DNA of 64,000 bases from CAYFUR01 sp964346275 (GCA_964346275.1 CAYFUR010000002.1:62001-126000), one strand, 5' to 3'; positions 33,610 through 42,790 are shown, counted from the first letter of the stretch. Translations and numbers: made by a program. The notes: a model not told the origin generated them from the letters alone.

Positions 33610-36170
33610 CAGTCCTGCTGCTCCTGGGAAGAACTGGCGACGTGATAGACCGTTCCCGAAACGCCGGGCAAGGTGATTGTCATCGTATGAGAAGGCCAGA
33701 TGCTTCTCGACGCCGCGGGACCATAGAGCAAGTCCACCTCGGCAAAGCCCTCCGGCAGAATATCCGCGGGGGCTTCGATCGTCAGGATTTGTTTCTCACT
33801 GCTGTTGTTCATGACGACAAGCAGGGCGGAATTTTCCCCGGGTAGAGAGCGGAGGTATCCAAAGGAATCCTTCTCGTCGTCGGCCAGGACCGTGCGATAA
33901 TTTCCCCGGCGAAGCTCGGGATGTTCCGCGCGAAGATGGAACAGCTCGCGGAATGTTTCGCGGAGCCCCGAATCGATCCGGTAGCCGGGGTTTTCATAGG
34001 GCATGAGGCCGGGCCACCACATGGGCAGACGGCACATGGGATCGTCGGCGCCATACATGCCCACTTCGGTGCCGTACCAAATCATCGGGGCGCCGACATA
34101 CGTGGTCTGAAAAAGCGCCATCAGAGCCAGGCGCTCGAAATGGGCCGGTTTGGGGCGCGTATAGTCGTAGTCTTCGCCGCCGGGATCCTGGATTCGGTTC
34201 TCCCCGTCATAGGGGCGGTCGGGGTTCTTGATGCGGGAAGACCACCGATCGGTGTCGTGGCTGTCGTAGAGATTCTGCTGCACGTATGTCGTTGCGCGGG
34301 GATACTGCGTCCTCAGCCAGCCGAGGCGCCGGTCGAATTCCGTGGCGCTGATCTTTTCTTCCTTGTCCGCAAAGAAATTGAAGGCGCGGCGCGAGAAGGG
34401 ATAATTCATCAGGGCATCAAAGGTCTCGCCATCGACCCACTGGGGCTCGACTTGCCAGACCTCGCCGACGATATACGCGTCGGGATTGATGGATTTGACG
34501 TGGTCGCGCCAGTTCTCCCAGAAGACCTTGGGAATCTCGAAGGGGACATCGAGGCGCCAGCCATCCACGCCATCGCTGGGATCGCCGTCGCCATTCGGGT
34601 CCATCCATCGGCTGGTCACATCGTATATATGCTGGCGAAGGCTTTCCGAAGCCAGGCCGTGTTCCTCGTTTTTGCGGAATTCCGGCAGGCCGTCGAAACC
34701 GGCCCAGCCCTCGTATTCAAAGGGCTCCCAGCTTTCGATGATATACCAGTCGGCAAAAGGCGAATCCTTTCCGTTTTCCTTCACGTCGAGAAACGGCACC
34801 GCGTCGTCGCCGAGGTGGTTGAAAACACCGTCGATGATAATGCGCATATCGCGTTTGTGGGCTTCTTCCACCAGATCGAGAAACTTCTGATCGGATTCGT
34901 TGAACTCCCAGGTGGACGCATCGAGAAGGTTTTCCTTCTCCGCGGATTCGGCGAACTCGCCGGCGACGCCATAGCCGTCATCGGCATGCACAAAGCTCTT
35001 GCCATTGTATTTATGGGCGCTCGTCGCCTCGAAAACCGGGTTCAAGTAGAGCGCGTTGATGCCCAGAGAGTCCAGGTAGTCCAGGCGGTCGATCACGCCC
35101 TGGAAGTCTCCTCCGTATAGACGCGACCAGATATCGGGAAAATTGTTTCCGTCGCCGTCATAGGTAAAGAGTTCCTCGGCGGAGAGCTTGCCTTCCCCCG
35201 GCACCGTAAAGAAATCGAGGGTCCAGGGGCGTGTTTCCTCCGATCGGCCCGTGCCGGCGGTATATTCCGGGTTGTTCATGGGATCGCCGTCGCGAAAGCG
35301 GTCCACCATGATCTGATACCAGATGGCGTCGCGGGCCCAATCGGGCGTTTCGGCTTGCGGGATGCCTTCCCAGCGAACCGGGAAGGCCTTCTCCGTGGTG
35401 GCGGATGCGCCCCCGTCGTGGAGTTTGAAATGATAACCCGCAGGCGCACTTTGTCCCTGTTCGCTGAAAAGATGGTACTCCCAGTAATCGAACAGCTCGT
35501 CCGTGCCGGTCAGGATCATTTCCGCCTGCCCCGTTTCCTGGCCTTGCTGGTCAACAAAAACGATTTCCGCGCGTTGGATATCATCTCGAAGAATTCGGAA
35601 TCGGATAAGGGCATCGCCCTCAGAGGCGGCATCGTAAAAGGTAAAATCATCCTGGTGGTGCTCGAACCCGCGCATCTCGATCCTGCCGTCCCCTTTGGCG
35701 ACCTCCAGGCCGCCAAGCATGGCGAAAACGCCCAGGCGAAGCACGGAGTTCTCGCCGCCGTGCCCGTCCGGTGTGCCAGCCGGGTTTTGCGGGTCGGAAT
35801 ACCACCCATCCTCCCCCGCCGCGAACTTGTAGAGATGCTCGCCGGCAGAGAGCGTAGCCGTTGCCGCGTAGATGCCGTCTTGATCGGAGTCCGTCATGGG
35901 ATGGCTGGTTCTGTTCCATGCGTTGAAGCTTCCCACGAGGGCGGGATTCTCCGGCTCAGCCTCGGGATCCCATTGGAATTCCACATCATAGAGACCGCCG
36001 CCAATGCTCCAGGCCTGGACGCTCGGAGGGGTGGGGAAGTCCACTGGCGTGCGGGTTTCGGAAGCTTCGCCGGGCACGGGTCCAGCCTGCGGGGACGCGG
36101 GGTTTATCACCAAGAAGGTGGCCGCGCAAGCCACTAGAACGGTGGAAAAAGGGACGGTTTTCAGTCTCAT
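33609..36170 (-). CDS. Secreted GH13 alpha-glucan hydrolase with N-terminal CBM48-like domain
   Basis: 853 residues from ATG 36170 (ATG 36182 is also in frame). A signal peptide (VPFSTVLVACAATFLVI) is followed by an E-set/CBM48-type starch-binding domain at about 60-150 (NPALVGSFNAWN, GEHLYKFAAGEDGWYSDP), a second beta domain of the neopullulanase N type at about 155-265, and the GH13 barrel from about 280: IWYQIMVDRFRDGDP, GVFNHLGDDA, GWRLDVP (nucleophile Asp541), GEVW (acid/base Glu570) and YDSHDTD (stabilising Asp639). All three catalytic carboxylates are present. The order resembles extracellular neopullulanase/cyclomaltodextrinase-type enzymes that also act on maltodextrins. It is the first gene of the importer operon. 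Confidence 0.93.
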   Translation of the reverse strand: MRLKTVPFSTVLVACAATFLVINPASPQAGPVPGEASETRTPVDFPTPPSVQAWSIGGGLYDVEFQWDPEAEPENPALVGSFNAWNRTSHPMTDSDQDGIYAATATLSAGEHLYKFAAGEDGWYSDPQNPAGTPDGHGGENSVLRLGVFAMLGGLEVAKGDGRIEMRGFEHHQDDFTFYDAASEGDALIRFRILRDDIQRAEIVFVDQQGQETGQAEMILTGTDELFDYWEYHLFSEQGQSAPAGYHFKLHDGGASATTEKAFPVRWEGIPQAETPDWARDAIWYQIMVDRFRDGDPMNNPEYTAGTGRSEETRPWTLDFFTVPGEGKLSAEELFTYDGDGNNFPDIWSRLYGGDFQGVIDRLDYLDSLGINALYLNPVFEATSAHKYNGKSFVHADDGYGVAGEFAESAEKENLLDASTWEFNESDQKFLDLVEEAHKRDMRIIIDGVFNHLGDDAVPFLDVKENGKDSPFADWYIIESWEPFEYEGWAGFDGLPEFRKNEEHGLASESLRQHIYDVTSRWMDPNGDGDPSDGVDGWRLDVPFEIPKVFWENWRDHVKSINPDAYIVGEVWQVEPQWVDGETFDALMNYPFSRRAFNFFADKEEKISATEFDRRLGWLRTQYPRATTYVQQNLYDSHDTDRWSSRIKNPDRPYDGENRIQDPGGEDYDYTRPKPAHFERLALMALFQTTYVGAPMIWYGTEVGMYGADDPMCRLPMWWPGLMPYENPGYRIDSGLRETFRELFHLRAEHPELRRGNYRTVLADDEKDSFGYLRSLPGENSALLVVMNNSSEKQILTIEAPADILPEGFAEVDLLYGPAASRSIWPSHTMTITLPGVSGTVYHVASSSQEQQD

Positions 36171-36196
36171 GAAGGCTCTCATTGGGAATCAAAAAG

Positions 36197-36373
36197 TCGC
36201 GCAAAAAGACAAACTATTGCACAAATCAAAAGAGAGGAGCGCGCCAGGCCAATTCGTCCGGAATAGTCCAGGAGGTTCCTGTTAAGATGGGGATTGGAGC
36301 GGCACACATGCCTCAGGTCAAGAGTAACTTGTTTCGTGACAATGCGCGTGGAATAAAGATATGTGTGCAAAAA
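36197..36373. promoter_or_regulatory. Divergent GH13 promoter region with TTGC repeats
   Basis: Between the divergent GH13 genes (36171-36458, 288 bases) lie TCGCGCAAAAA (36197-36207), TTGCACAA (36217-36224) and TGTGCAAAAA (36364-36373). Related words occur in every promoter region of this locus (40078-40107, 42611-42630, 42771-42790, 44452-44482, 44542-44557), which suggests a shared regulator, possibly LacI family. The consensus is loose and the assignment is inference. Confidence 0.4.
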
Positions 36374-36458
36374 TTACCTTCGATTGAACAGCCGCTTGAC
36401 CTGGCCCCGGCGCCCGTCTAACGTGCCGTTTATTCTCCGACCCGGAAGGAGTCGCTCG

Positions 36459-38894
36459 ATGAAGCGTTGCCTGTCCCTTACCCTGGCTTTTCTGCTGGCT
36501 GGCTGCTCGGGGCTTGTTCCCTGGCAGACGGAAGACCGTCCGCCGGCGAAATCGAAAATTATCTGGCAAAAAGATGGAAGCCCGGTCCCGCTGGATGCCG
36601 TTCGGCTGACATCGGGCGAGAGCAAATCGGTCCCGCTGGTCGGCAGCGCCGGGGAGGAGATCCTGGACATCGTTGATGTGGATGGCCCGGACTTTCTGGA
36701 GCTGGCGCCGGACGAAGAGAGAAATCGCATCACCATCAAGTCGATGAAGGGAGCAGGCGGCTCCGGTCTTGTTCGCGTTACTGTCAAAACGATACTTGGG
36801 GAAAAGACCCTTGCCTTCCCGGTCGTCGTGAAAGAGCTGCCTCTCACCACATTCACCTACGATCCGCCGGAGGGGAAGGACGTGGAGCAAGTGAATCTGG
36901 CCGGGGATTTCAACGGCTGGAGTTCCAACGCCGATCCGTTCACCGAAACCGCTGATGGAACCTTCACCCTTGAAAAGGGCATATCGCCAGGGACGTGGAG
37001 CTATAAGTTCGTGGTGGATGGCGAGTGGATCTCCGACCCCTCGAACCCGAGGACAGACAGCAGCGGATACGGAAACTCGATCATCACCGTGGAGGGCGAG
37101 AAGGTCGAAGAGCTGGATTTCGCGGTCTTGAATTCCGACATGCCAGGCAGCGGACCCCAGGGCGCTTTCCGGGCGATGCTCAACCGCGGCGAGCGTCTCG
37201 TTCCGGACTCGATCCATCTGATCGTGAATAACCGCCTTATGGACGGCAGTGCCTATACGGCCGATACGGAATCGGGGACGATTCGCTTTGAAGTGCCTTC
37301 CAGCGGCTGGTTTTCCGAGAACTATGCCTGCGTTCGGGCCAAGACGACCAGCGGACGGTCGGGAGTCGTTTCCGCCTTTTTCACCCACAAAGGCGCGCCG
37401 CGTTCCCCTCGTGACGAGATCATCTACTATACATTGACCGATCGCTTCCGCGACGGCGATCCGGAACTGAACAACCCGGCGGATGATCCACGGGTCGGCC
37501 GCCTGGCCAATTACCTCGGCGGCGACTGGGCCGGCATTCGGGAGAAAATCGATGAAGGATACTTCGATGAACTGGGGGTGACAACGCTCTGGATTTCACC
37601 ACCCAACAAGAACACCCCAAAGGTGGAACAGGAATCGATCGAGCCGGGCCGATTCTTCACGTCCTACCATGGCTACTGGCCAATTTCTTCCACGGAAACG
37701 AACGAACAATTCGGAACCATGGAAGACCTGCGGGGACTTGTCTCCGCCGCTCATGAGCATGACGTCGCGGTGTTGCTGGATTTCGTCGTGAACCACGTCC
37801 ATGAAGACCACCCCATCTACCAGCGCCACCCCGATTGGAACACGCCGCTCATCCTTCCCGACGGCGAAAAAAACATCCGCCTGTTCGACGAGCATCCGTT
37901 GACGACCTGGTTCGATACCTTTCTGCCAACGCTGAACTATAAGGGGAACGACCGGATCCACAAGATCATGCAGGACAATGCCGTCTATTGGATGGAAGAA
38001 ACCGGTGCGGATGGGTTTCGACAGGATGCCGTCAAACACATCCCCATGGAATTCTGGCGGGGACTGACGGCCCGCCTGAACGAGGAATTCCCCGACCGCC
38101 TTGTCTACCAGGTGGGCGAAACCATCTCCGGCTACGACACCGTCGCCAAATACGTCGGGGCGGACCTGATGCCGGGCCAGTTTGATTTTCCCGGGTACTT
38201 TGACATGCGCGATGTCATCGCCCGCGGCGAGGCTCCCATGTCGAACATTGCCGAGTCCTTTGCCAAGGCCAAGCGCTACTATCCCGCGTCCACCACCATG
38301 AGCCCCCTCATCGGCAATCATGATGTGACGCGCTTCATGGCTTTTGCCGATGGAGACGTGCCCCCGGGAACGGATGAGAAAGAACTGGGCTATGAGAACC
38401 CGCCGGTCGTGGACCACGAAAGCAGCTACAATAAACTGCGCCTCGCCTATGCCTGGCTCATGACCGTGCCGGGCGCGCCGATGATCTATTACGGCGACGA
38501 GATCGGCATGACAGGAGCGGGGGATCCGGATAACCGGCGGCCGATGATCTGGCGGGACTGGTCGGAGGAGCAGCGAGCCACTTTCGACACCGTGTCCGCT
38601 CTTGCGAAGGCGCGCCACGGATCGGTGGCGCTTCGCCGCGGCGCCGTGCAGGTTCTCCACGCGGCGGAGGAGCGCGTTGTCTATGCGCGCGTGGCACCGG
38701 AGGAAGTGGTGCTGGTGGCGCTGACCCGCGAGCCGGAAACCGGCTCAATCACGCTGGTGCTGCCGGAATACTGGGGCCAGCCTCTGTCGATCACGCCGCT
38801 TGTCGATGGGCCCTCCAACGCATTGCTGGAAGAGTCGCGCCTGCGGATCACCGATCCGGCCTGGGGCTACGGTATTTGGAAGCTCAACTGGTAG
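36459..38894 (+). CDS. GH13 alpha-amylase lipoprotein with CBM48-like domain
   Basis: 811 residues. The frame opens at 36363, but ATG 36459 has AGGAG 7 bases upstream and gives a lipoprotein signal (LAFLLAGC). The mature enzyme has a beta domain (about 25-125), a CBM48/E-set starch-binding domain (about 128-215: VNLAGDFNGWSSNADPF, GTWSYKFVVDGEWISDP), another beta region and the GH13 barrel from about 320 (IIYYTLTDRFRDGDP). Catalytic residues are GFRQD (Asp523, nucleophile), GET (Glu554, acid/base) and GNHD (Asp622). Lipid anchoring should keep it at the cell surface or in the periplasm. It is divergent from the importer operon across a TTGC-repeat promoter region, so both halves of the glucan system are likely co-regulated. 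Confidence 0.93.
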   Translation: MKRCLSLTLAFLLAGCSGLVPWQTEDRPPAKSKIIWQKDGSPVPLDAVRLTSGESKSVPLVGSAGEEILDIVDVDGPDFLELAPDEERNRITIKSMKGAGGSGLVRVTVKTILGEKTLAFPVVVKELPLTTFTYDPPEGKDVEQVNLAGDFNGWSSNADPFTETADGTFTLEKGISPGTWSYKFVVDGEWISDPSNPRTDSSGYGNSIITVEGEKVEELDFAVLNSDMPGSGPQGAFRAMLNRGERLVPDSIHLIVNNRLMDGSAYTADTESGTIRFEVPSSGWFSENYACVRAKTTSGRSGVVSAFFTHKGAPRSPRDEIIYYTLTDRFRDGDPELNNPADDPRVGRLANYLGGDWAGIREKIDEGYFDELGVTTLWISPPNKNTPKVEQESIEPGRFFTSYHGYWPISSTETNEQFGTMEDLRGLVSAAHEHDVAVLLDFVVNHVHEDHPIYQRHPDWNTPLILPDGEKNIRLFDEHPLTTWFDTFLPTLNYKGNDRIHKIMQDNAVYWMEETGADGFRQDAVKHIPMEFWRGLTARLNEEFPDRLVYQVGETISGYDTVAKYVGADLMPGQFDFPGYFDMRDVIARGEAPMSNIAESFAKAKRYYPASTTMSPLIGNHDVTRFMAFADGDVPPGTDEKELGYENPPVVDHESSYNKLRLAYAWLMTVPGAPMIYYGDEIGMTGAGDPDNRRPMIWRDWSEEQRATFDTVSALAKARHGSVALRRGAVQVLHAAEERVVYARVAPEEVVLVALTREPETGSITLVLPEYWGQPLSITPLVDGPSNALLEESRLRITDPAWGYGIWKLNW

Positions 38895-38918
38895 TGGCGA
38901 GTGCTTCAGGGACGTAAG

Positions 38919-38949
38919 AAAGGGGCCGCGCAGTTCGCGCGGCCCCTTT
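38919..38949. terminator. Bidirectional terminator between convergent genes
   Basis: A perfect 13-bp stem (38919-38931 with 38937-38949) with an AGTTC loop lies between the stop of the + strand amylase (38894) and that of the - strand secreted protein (38978). The outer AAA/TTT pairs and GC-rich core fit a terminator working in both directions. Confidence 0.85.
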
Positions 38950-38977
38950 CCCGTGTTGTGAGGTCCTGTCTCTCAGG

Positions 38978-39910
38978 TCACTCGAGGAGCGACCAATCGT
39001 TCACCGAGCTGTTGGTGGAGAGCGTATAGGTCACGAAGCCGATGCCCGAGGCATCCAGATCAGGATCGGTTGCGAGGTGATCCGAACCGGACTGGGCCGA
39101 CCAGGGCGGCAGGGTCTGGTTCGACCAGAAATCGCCATTGCCGCTTGTATATGCGCAGATGATGTTCAGGTCCTCATTTGGCCCCGGAGCTGAACTGCCG
39201 AGAAGAGAGAGTGGAATCACCAGCTCAACCCCGGTGGTCACCGCGCCCGGGTTGCCGGATGTGGTGTAGGGGCCGCCGGGGGGCGCGCCATCGACTCCAG
39301 CGGTGTTCGAGCCATCGTAGGCCATTTGGATGGTTGCGGAGCCAGTATCGATGGCGGGATTGGTTGACGCGCCGGTATCGAAGTTGCCAAAAGCGGTTGT
39401 GGAGGGGGTGCCGGCGAAAACGTCCGCATCCTGATAGCGCCAGTCGAGGTCGCTGTCGCCGCCATCGTCAAAGACCTTGTAGGCGAGGAGATAATCCAGA
39501 TTGAAGCCGGTGGGGAACGTCGTGCCGCCGATGCCTGTTCCCGTGCCGTTGGTGTTGAAGTAACCATCGGCGCCGTCGATGCCTGCAAAGACGCCATCGC
39601 TGCCGCCCGTTTCGGGAACACTATCAATAGCAACGAGAAGGATGTTGCCGTTTCCTTCGATATTGCCGGTCACCATCAGATAAAGGTTGGTGCCATCGTT
39701 ATCGATGTAAAGAGCATCGAGTTCGCCACCGTCGCTGAGGACGCTGCCATTGCCGGCGTTGCCAAAGCTGGTGTCCTGAGTCTGAACGGAAACCGCGGTG
39801 CCATAGATTGCGGCGTCGAGGCTCCCATCGATTGTCGGCTGGGCGAGTGCCGAGCCAGAGGCCGCAACAAGACCGGCGGCCAGAATGCTGGCAAAGATTT
39901 GTTTTTTCAT
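38978..39910 (-). CDS. Secreted ELDAxY-type surface protein with C-terminal DWxL tail
   Basis: 310 residues from ATG 39910 (AAGGAG about 8 bases upstream). A signal peptide ends at SALAQ. The mature part begins TIDGSLDAAIYG and has GGELDALYIDNDGTNLYLMVTGNIEGNGNILLVAIDSVPETGG as split blocks, matching a widespread secreted family of unknown function with 'G-x-L-D-A-x-Y ... N-L-Y-L-x-x-x-G-N-x-E' that is often seen with C-terminal sorting tags. It is rich in Gly/Asp/Thr/Ser and low in Lys and Cys. The last residues are SSVNDWSLLE, part of a tail shared with two other secreted proteins in the window. It is the third of three - strand genes between the glucan hydrolases, so a surface role in glucan capture is possible. 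Confidence 0.82.
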   Translation of the reverse strand: MKKQIFASILAAGLVAASGSALAQPTIDGSLDAAIYGTAVSVQTQDTSFGNAGNGSVLSDGGELDALYIDNDGTNLYLMVTGNIEGNGNILLVAIDSVPETGGSDGVFAGIDGADGYFNTNGTGTGIGGTTFPTGFNLDYLLAYKVFDDGGDSDLDWRYQDADVFAGTPSTTAFGNFDTGASTNPAIDTGSATIQMAYDGSNTAGVDGAPPGGPYTTSGNPGAVTTGVELVIPLSLLGSSAPGPNEDLNIICAYTSGNGDFWSNQTLPPWSAQSGSDHLATDPDLDASGIGFVTYTLSTNSSVNDWSLLE

Positions 39911-40077
39911 ACCGAATGCTCCTTCAGAATGTGGGTCTTGCAAATGAATAGAATAGGAATGCAAAGGAATGCCTCCTAACGCAAGCTAAAAAATAGACCG
40001 GGCCAATTCTTTTTCGAGGATTGTTTCCATAACAGCAAAAAAAGGGGAAATTTGACGGTTTTGGCCGTCTAAGAATC

Positions 40078-40107
40078 TGTGCAAAATCATGCAAACAAAA
40101 TATTTGC
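40078..40107. promoter_or_regulatory. TTGC-type repeat upstream of the ELDAxY-type surface gene
   Basis: TGTGCAAAATCATGCAAACA with an inverted GCAAA (40091-40095) / TTTGC (40103-40107) pair. It lies 168 bases upstream of ATG 39910 and matches the words in the other promoters of the glucan locus. Probable operator or curved A/T-rich site; not proven. Confidence 0.35.
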
Positions 40108-40119
40108 GGCCCATAGGAA

Positions 40120-40148
40120 GCCGCTCCCGCCTCAAAGGCGGGAGCGGC
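40120..40148 (-). terminator. Strong stem-loop after the multi-domain starch-binding-like gene
   Basis: A perfect 12-bp GC-rich stem (40120-40131 with 40137-40148) with a TCAAA loop, 36 bases after the stop at 40185. On the - strand it is followed by CTTCCTAT, not a strict T tract, so it may terminate or act as a transcript-stabilising 3' hairpin. Confidence 0.6.
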
Positions 40149-40184
40149 AGCTTGCATCATTTCGCCCAGGAAGGAGCGAAGGAT

Positions 40185-41786
40185 TTAGTAAAGCGTCCAG
40201 TCAGTGACTGACGTTGCGACCGGGACGTTCGAGTCGAAGTATTCGCCGCGATCCGGGTCGGCGAGGGCCTTCGTGCCCGTCAGGTCCACGCCAACACGGC
40301 CAGTGGCCGTGTCGATCTTGAAGGTGTGGTCGGCTCCGCCGGTGAAGGTGAAGCTGGCGGCGCTGTTGTTACCGGTGATGGTGAGGCCATCCAGCGGTCC
40401 GCCGAACTGGATATCAAATCCGGTGTCGCCGGCGCCGGTGCGCTGGCCAACGGCTTTCACATCCGCCGTGAAATCCCCGGAGTCGGCAAGCTCCGTCAGC
40501 GTGACGGAAAAGATGCCATCGTTAGCTGCTGTGTCAGGAGTGGAGCCGTCGTCCGCCGCGTCCATGGCGGGAGCGGCCGCATTGAAATCGGTCGAGCCGA
40601 ATTCGCTTTGCCAGTCGCCAACGGGCTGGACCTTGTCCCATGTGTTGAGGGGGTCGCGCGTGTCGGCATCGAGCACGACAACGAAGTCGGTGGCGGGCTC
40701 GTAGCCATCGGTGTAGTCGTTGGTGTCAAACAACACCAGGATCTCCTGGCCGTCGCTGGTCGTGGTGAAGGGATAGTTGCCCGTATCGGGGAAGGAACGG
40801 CCTTCGCCCTGGCGGACACGGACTTCGTAATCGTCAGCGGTGGCGATGGTAAAGAGTCCGGCATGGTAGGTTCCGCCTGTGATGCTGTCGGTATTGGGGG
40901 TCAGCTCGGTGGTGCTGTTGAACCCTTCCGACCACGCGGCCGACTGGGCGTAGAAAGGCGGACCGGGGGTAACGGACGGATTGTCGGCGCGGACGCGGCT
41001 TTCGTTCGAGTCATACTCGAAAGTGATCACGTCGGACGAATCCAGAACGGTGAAGGACAGGTTGCCGCCACCGCCCATGCCGGCGGTGCCGATGGAGCTG
41101 CCGCCGAAGGCCTCGTCAAACGTCACCTTAAACTCATACGCCCCATCGGAAACTCCGGTGAGAGTGCCGGAATAAATGCCATCGCCGCTTGCGGAGTCGG
41201 CGCCGGTGCCGTCATCGACGAGGGTAACGGCGTTTGCCCCAGCGGGGTCGAAATCCGTTCCGCCGAGTTCGTCCTGGAAGCTGCCGGTGACTTGGACGCT
41301 TGTGGCACTCTGGGCAAAGGCAGCATCGACATTCGTATAGACAAAGCCGACATTGGTTACGCCGGATCCGGCGTCGGGAACGAAACCATCGTCCTGGGTG
41401 TTGGTGTCCACGAAGAAGGTGATGCTGTCGGTGGAGGTGAAGGAAGCGGGGACCGTGAATTTGGCGTCGTTGAAGCTGTCGGGAGCTTCGATGCCGAATC
41501 CGGAGGTCGAGGCCTTCCAGACGTAGGCGGCTCCGGGCGTGACGCCCATTTCGCCGACAGTGAGGGTCAGCTCGAAGACGCCGTTGCTGCCCACGTCGGT
41601 CAGTTCGTAGTCCCCGGCGGCGGCCGTTCCGCCCGACAGGGCGGCCCCGTTGCCGGGGTCCCAGTTGGGATCGGTGACTTCGCCCGTCACATAGACGGGA
41701 TTTCCACCAAAAGGCTGGGCAAAAGCCATGCTGGTGGCCAGCGCGCTGAGGGCCAGTGTTGCGCCGAAGATCTGCAAATTACGCAT
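40185..41786 (-). CDS. Secreted multi-domain starch-binding-like protein (tandem E-set modules)
   Basis: 533 residues from ATG 41786 (AAGGAG 8 bases upstream). After a signal peptide (AFAQ) there are about four beta modules at roughly 30-136, 163-266, 281-372 and 386-502. The units share 'V-x-V-T-G-x(F/V) ... DDG..D...GDGIYSGTLT....GAYEFK', ending with 'ITFEYDSNESRV' or 'HTFKIDTATGRVGV', like the starch-binding SusE/F and pullulanase X25 E-set modules. Catalytic residues are not expected. Composition is Gly/Asp/Thr/Ser-rich with no Cys. The C-terminus is TSVTDWTLY, matching the tail of two other secreted proteins. By position between GH13 genes it is probably a surface glucan-binding protein. 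Confidence 0.82.
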   Translation of the reverse strand: MRNLQIFGATLALSALATSMAFAQPFGGNPVYVTGEVTDPNWDPGNGAALSGGTAAAGDYELTDVGSNGVFELTLTVGEMGVTPGAAYVWKASTSGFGIEAPDSFNDAKFTVPASFTSTDSITFFVDTNTQDDGFVPDAGSGVTNVGFVYTNVDAAFAQSATSVQVTGSFQDELGGTDFDPAGANAVTLVDDGTGADSASGDGIYSGTLTGVSDGAYEFKVTFDEAFGGSSIGTAGMGGGGNLSFTVLDSSDVITFEYDSNESRVRADNPSVTPGPPFYAQSAAWSEGFNSTTELTPNTDSITGGTYHAGLFTIATADDYEVRVRQGEGRSFPDTGNYPFTTTSDGQEILVLFDTNDYTDGYEPATDFVVVLDADTRDPLNTWDKVQPVGDWQSEFGSTDFNAAAPAMDAADDGSTPDTAANDGIFSVTLTELADSGDFTADVKAVGQRTGAGDTGFDIQFGGPLDGLTITGNNSAASFTFTGGADHTFKIDTATGRVGVDLTGTKALADPDRGEYFDSNVPVATSVTDWTLY

Positions 41787-41827
41787 GAGGAGAACTCCTT
41801 TCCTCTTTCAAGGGTTTATTTATTTCC

Positions 41828-41854
41828 TCAGTGGGGAGAGCCTCTCCCCGCTGA
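41828..41854 (-). other. Stem-loop between pseudopilin and starch-binding-like genes
   Basis: A 12-bp stem with one T-G wobble (41828-41839 with 41843-41854) and a GCC loop, 30 bases after the stop of the pseudopilin gene. It is followed on the - strand by GAGGAAATAAATAAAC rather than T residues, so it may be a partial terminator, a processing site or a stabiliser of the downstream mRNA. Confidence 0.5.
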
Positions 41855-41884
41855 TTTCCCAGGTTTGTTTCCTTTAAGCGACTG

Positions 41885-42562
41885 TTACTTAAAGGAGGCC
41901 GGCTTATCGCTGAAGACCAGGATATCGCCCGCGGAAATGGTCCCATTGGTGGGATCATAGATGGCGGCCGGCTGCACCGCCTTCGGATTGGTGCTATCGC
42001 GGTCGTCCACATTGTTGGGGCCGACGCTCTTCATTTCCCAGGCACCGCTGGTTTCAATGGCCTGGCGGGCCGCCGGGGCAATGAGCGCGCCGCCGATGAG
42101 ATACTGGCTGCGGTCTTCCTGGTAATTATCATCCACATCGTTCCCATCGCCATCGGTGGAGAGGCCCGGCGAGTGGCGGGCGCGGATGTAGAGGTAAGAC
42201 GTCAGTTCCGTGGCGATTTTCTCGTCGCCGCCGGTGCCGAATTCTTCCTTCCAGGGCGAAGAGGGAAGGCTGGTGATGTAAGAAATCGGCGTCGTCATGC
42301 GGAGTGGACCGAGAACGCCATTGTTGACTTCGGCGACACCAAAGTCTGTTTCGGGATACGCATTGTTATCAATGCGGTAGGACTCGAGGGCCGTCCGCAT
42401 GGAGCGAACGTCCGCCAGGGTCCGGGAGACCTTGGAGCGGGTCTGTGCTTCCAGAAAGTTCGGAACGGCGATCGCGGCAAGGATCGCAATAATTGCGACC
42501 ACGATCAGCAACTCGATCAGGGTGAAGGCACGGCGTTGTTCACGCAAATCCAGGAATTTCAT
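41885..42562 (-). CDS. Type II pseudopilin / prepilin-like protein in the glucan locus
   Basis: 225 residues from ATG 42562 (GAGG 7 bases upstream). The N-terminus is a prepilin signal: EQRRA|FTLIELLIVVAIIAILAAIAVPNFLEA, with Ala in place of Gly at -1 and Glu at +5. The continuation RSKVSRTLADVRSMRTALESYRIDNNAYPETDFG is the standard GspG/pilin-like helix. The C-terminal end (AIYDPTNGTISAGDILVFS) is the typical terminal motif of the abundant prepilin-like proteins of Planctomycetota-, Lentisphaerota- and Sumerlaeota-type bacteria, whose role is mostly unknown. It is separate from the gspE-H/I/J/K operon and embedded between glucan-utilisation genes on the - strand. Confidence 0.86.
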   Translation of the reverse strand: MKFLDLREQRRAFTLIELLIVVAIIAILAAIAVPNFLEAQTRSKVSRTLADVRSMRTALESYRIDNNAYPETDFGVAEVNNGVLGPLRMTTPISYITSLPSSPWKEEFGTGGDEKIATELTSYLYIRARHSPGLSTDGDGNDVDDNYQEDRSQYLIGGALIAPAARQAIETSGAWEMKSVGPNNVDDRDSTNPKAVQPAAIYDPTNGTISAGDILVFSDKPASFK

Positions 42563-42610
42563 GAGGGAACCTCTTTCATTTGGAATGTTCAGCCAGTTTG
42601 GGCCCGCCTT

Positions 42611-42790
42611 TTGTGCGCATTTTTTGCACATTTCAGGAAAGCTTAATCTCTGGCAAATAACCACCTTTGGGAATCTCGGGATGTGAAAAACGACCGGGAT
42701 TTTTCAGGCCGTGTTGTTTCGGCTCCGGTTTCTTCCCAGGCAAAATTCGCATCCTGATTTCTGCCGATTCTGTGCACACTTGCACGCAAT
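42611..42790. promoter_or_regulatory. TTGC-type repeats upstream of the pseudopilin gene
   Basis: Two copies of the locus word: TTGTGCGCATTTTTTGCACA (42611-42630), with TGTGC/GCACA inverted halves, and TGTGCACACTTGCACGCAAT (42771-42790). They lie 49 and 209 bases upstream of ATG 42562, in the 308-base gap 42563-42870 that ends at the stop of the next - strand gene. Probable regulator binding sites; not proven. Confidence 0.4.

Noticed and set aside
40326..41960. Antisense open frame of 544 codons
   Set aside because: Opposite the tandem E-set protein and its leader; the sense frame has a signal peptide, a ribosome site and internal repeats.
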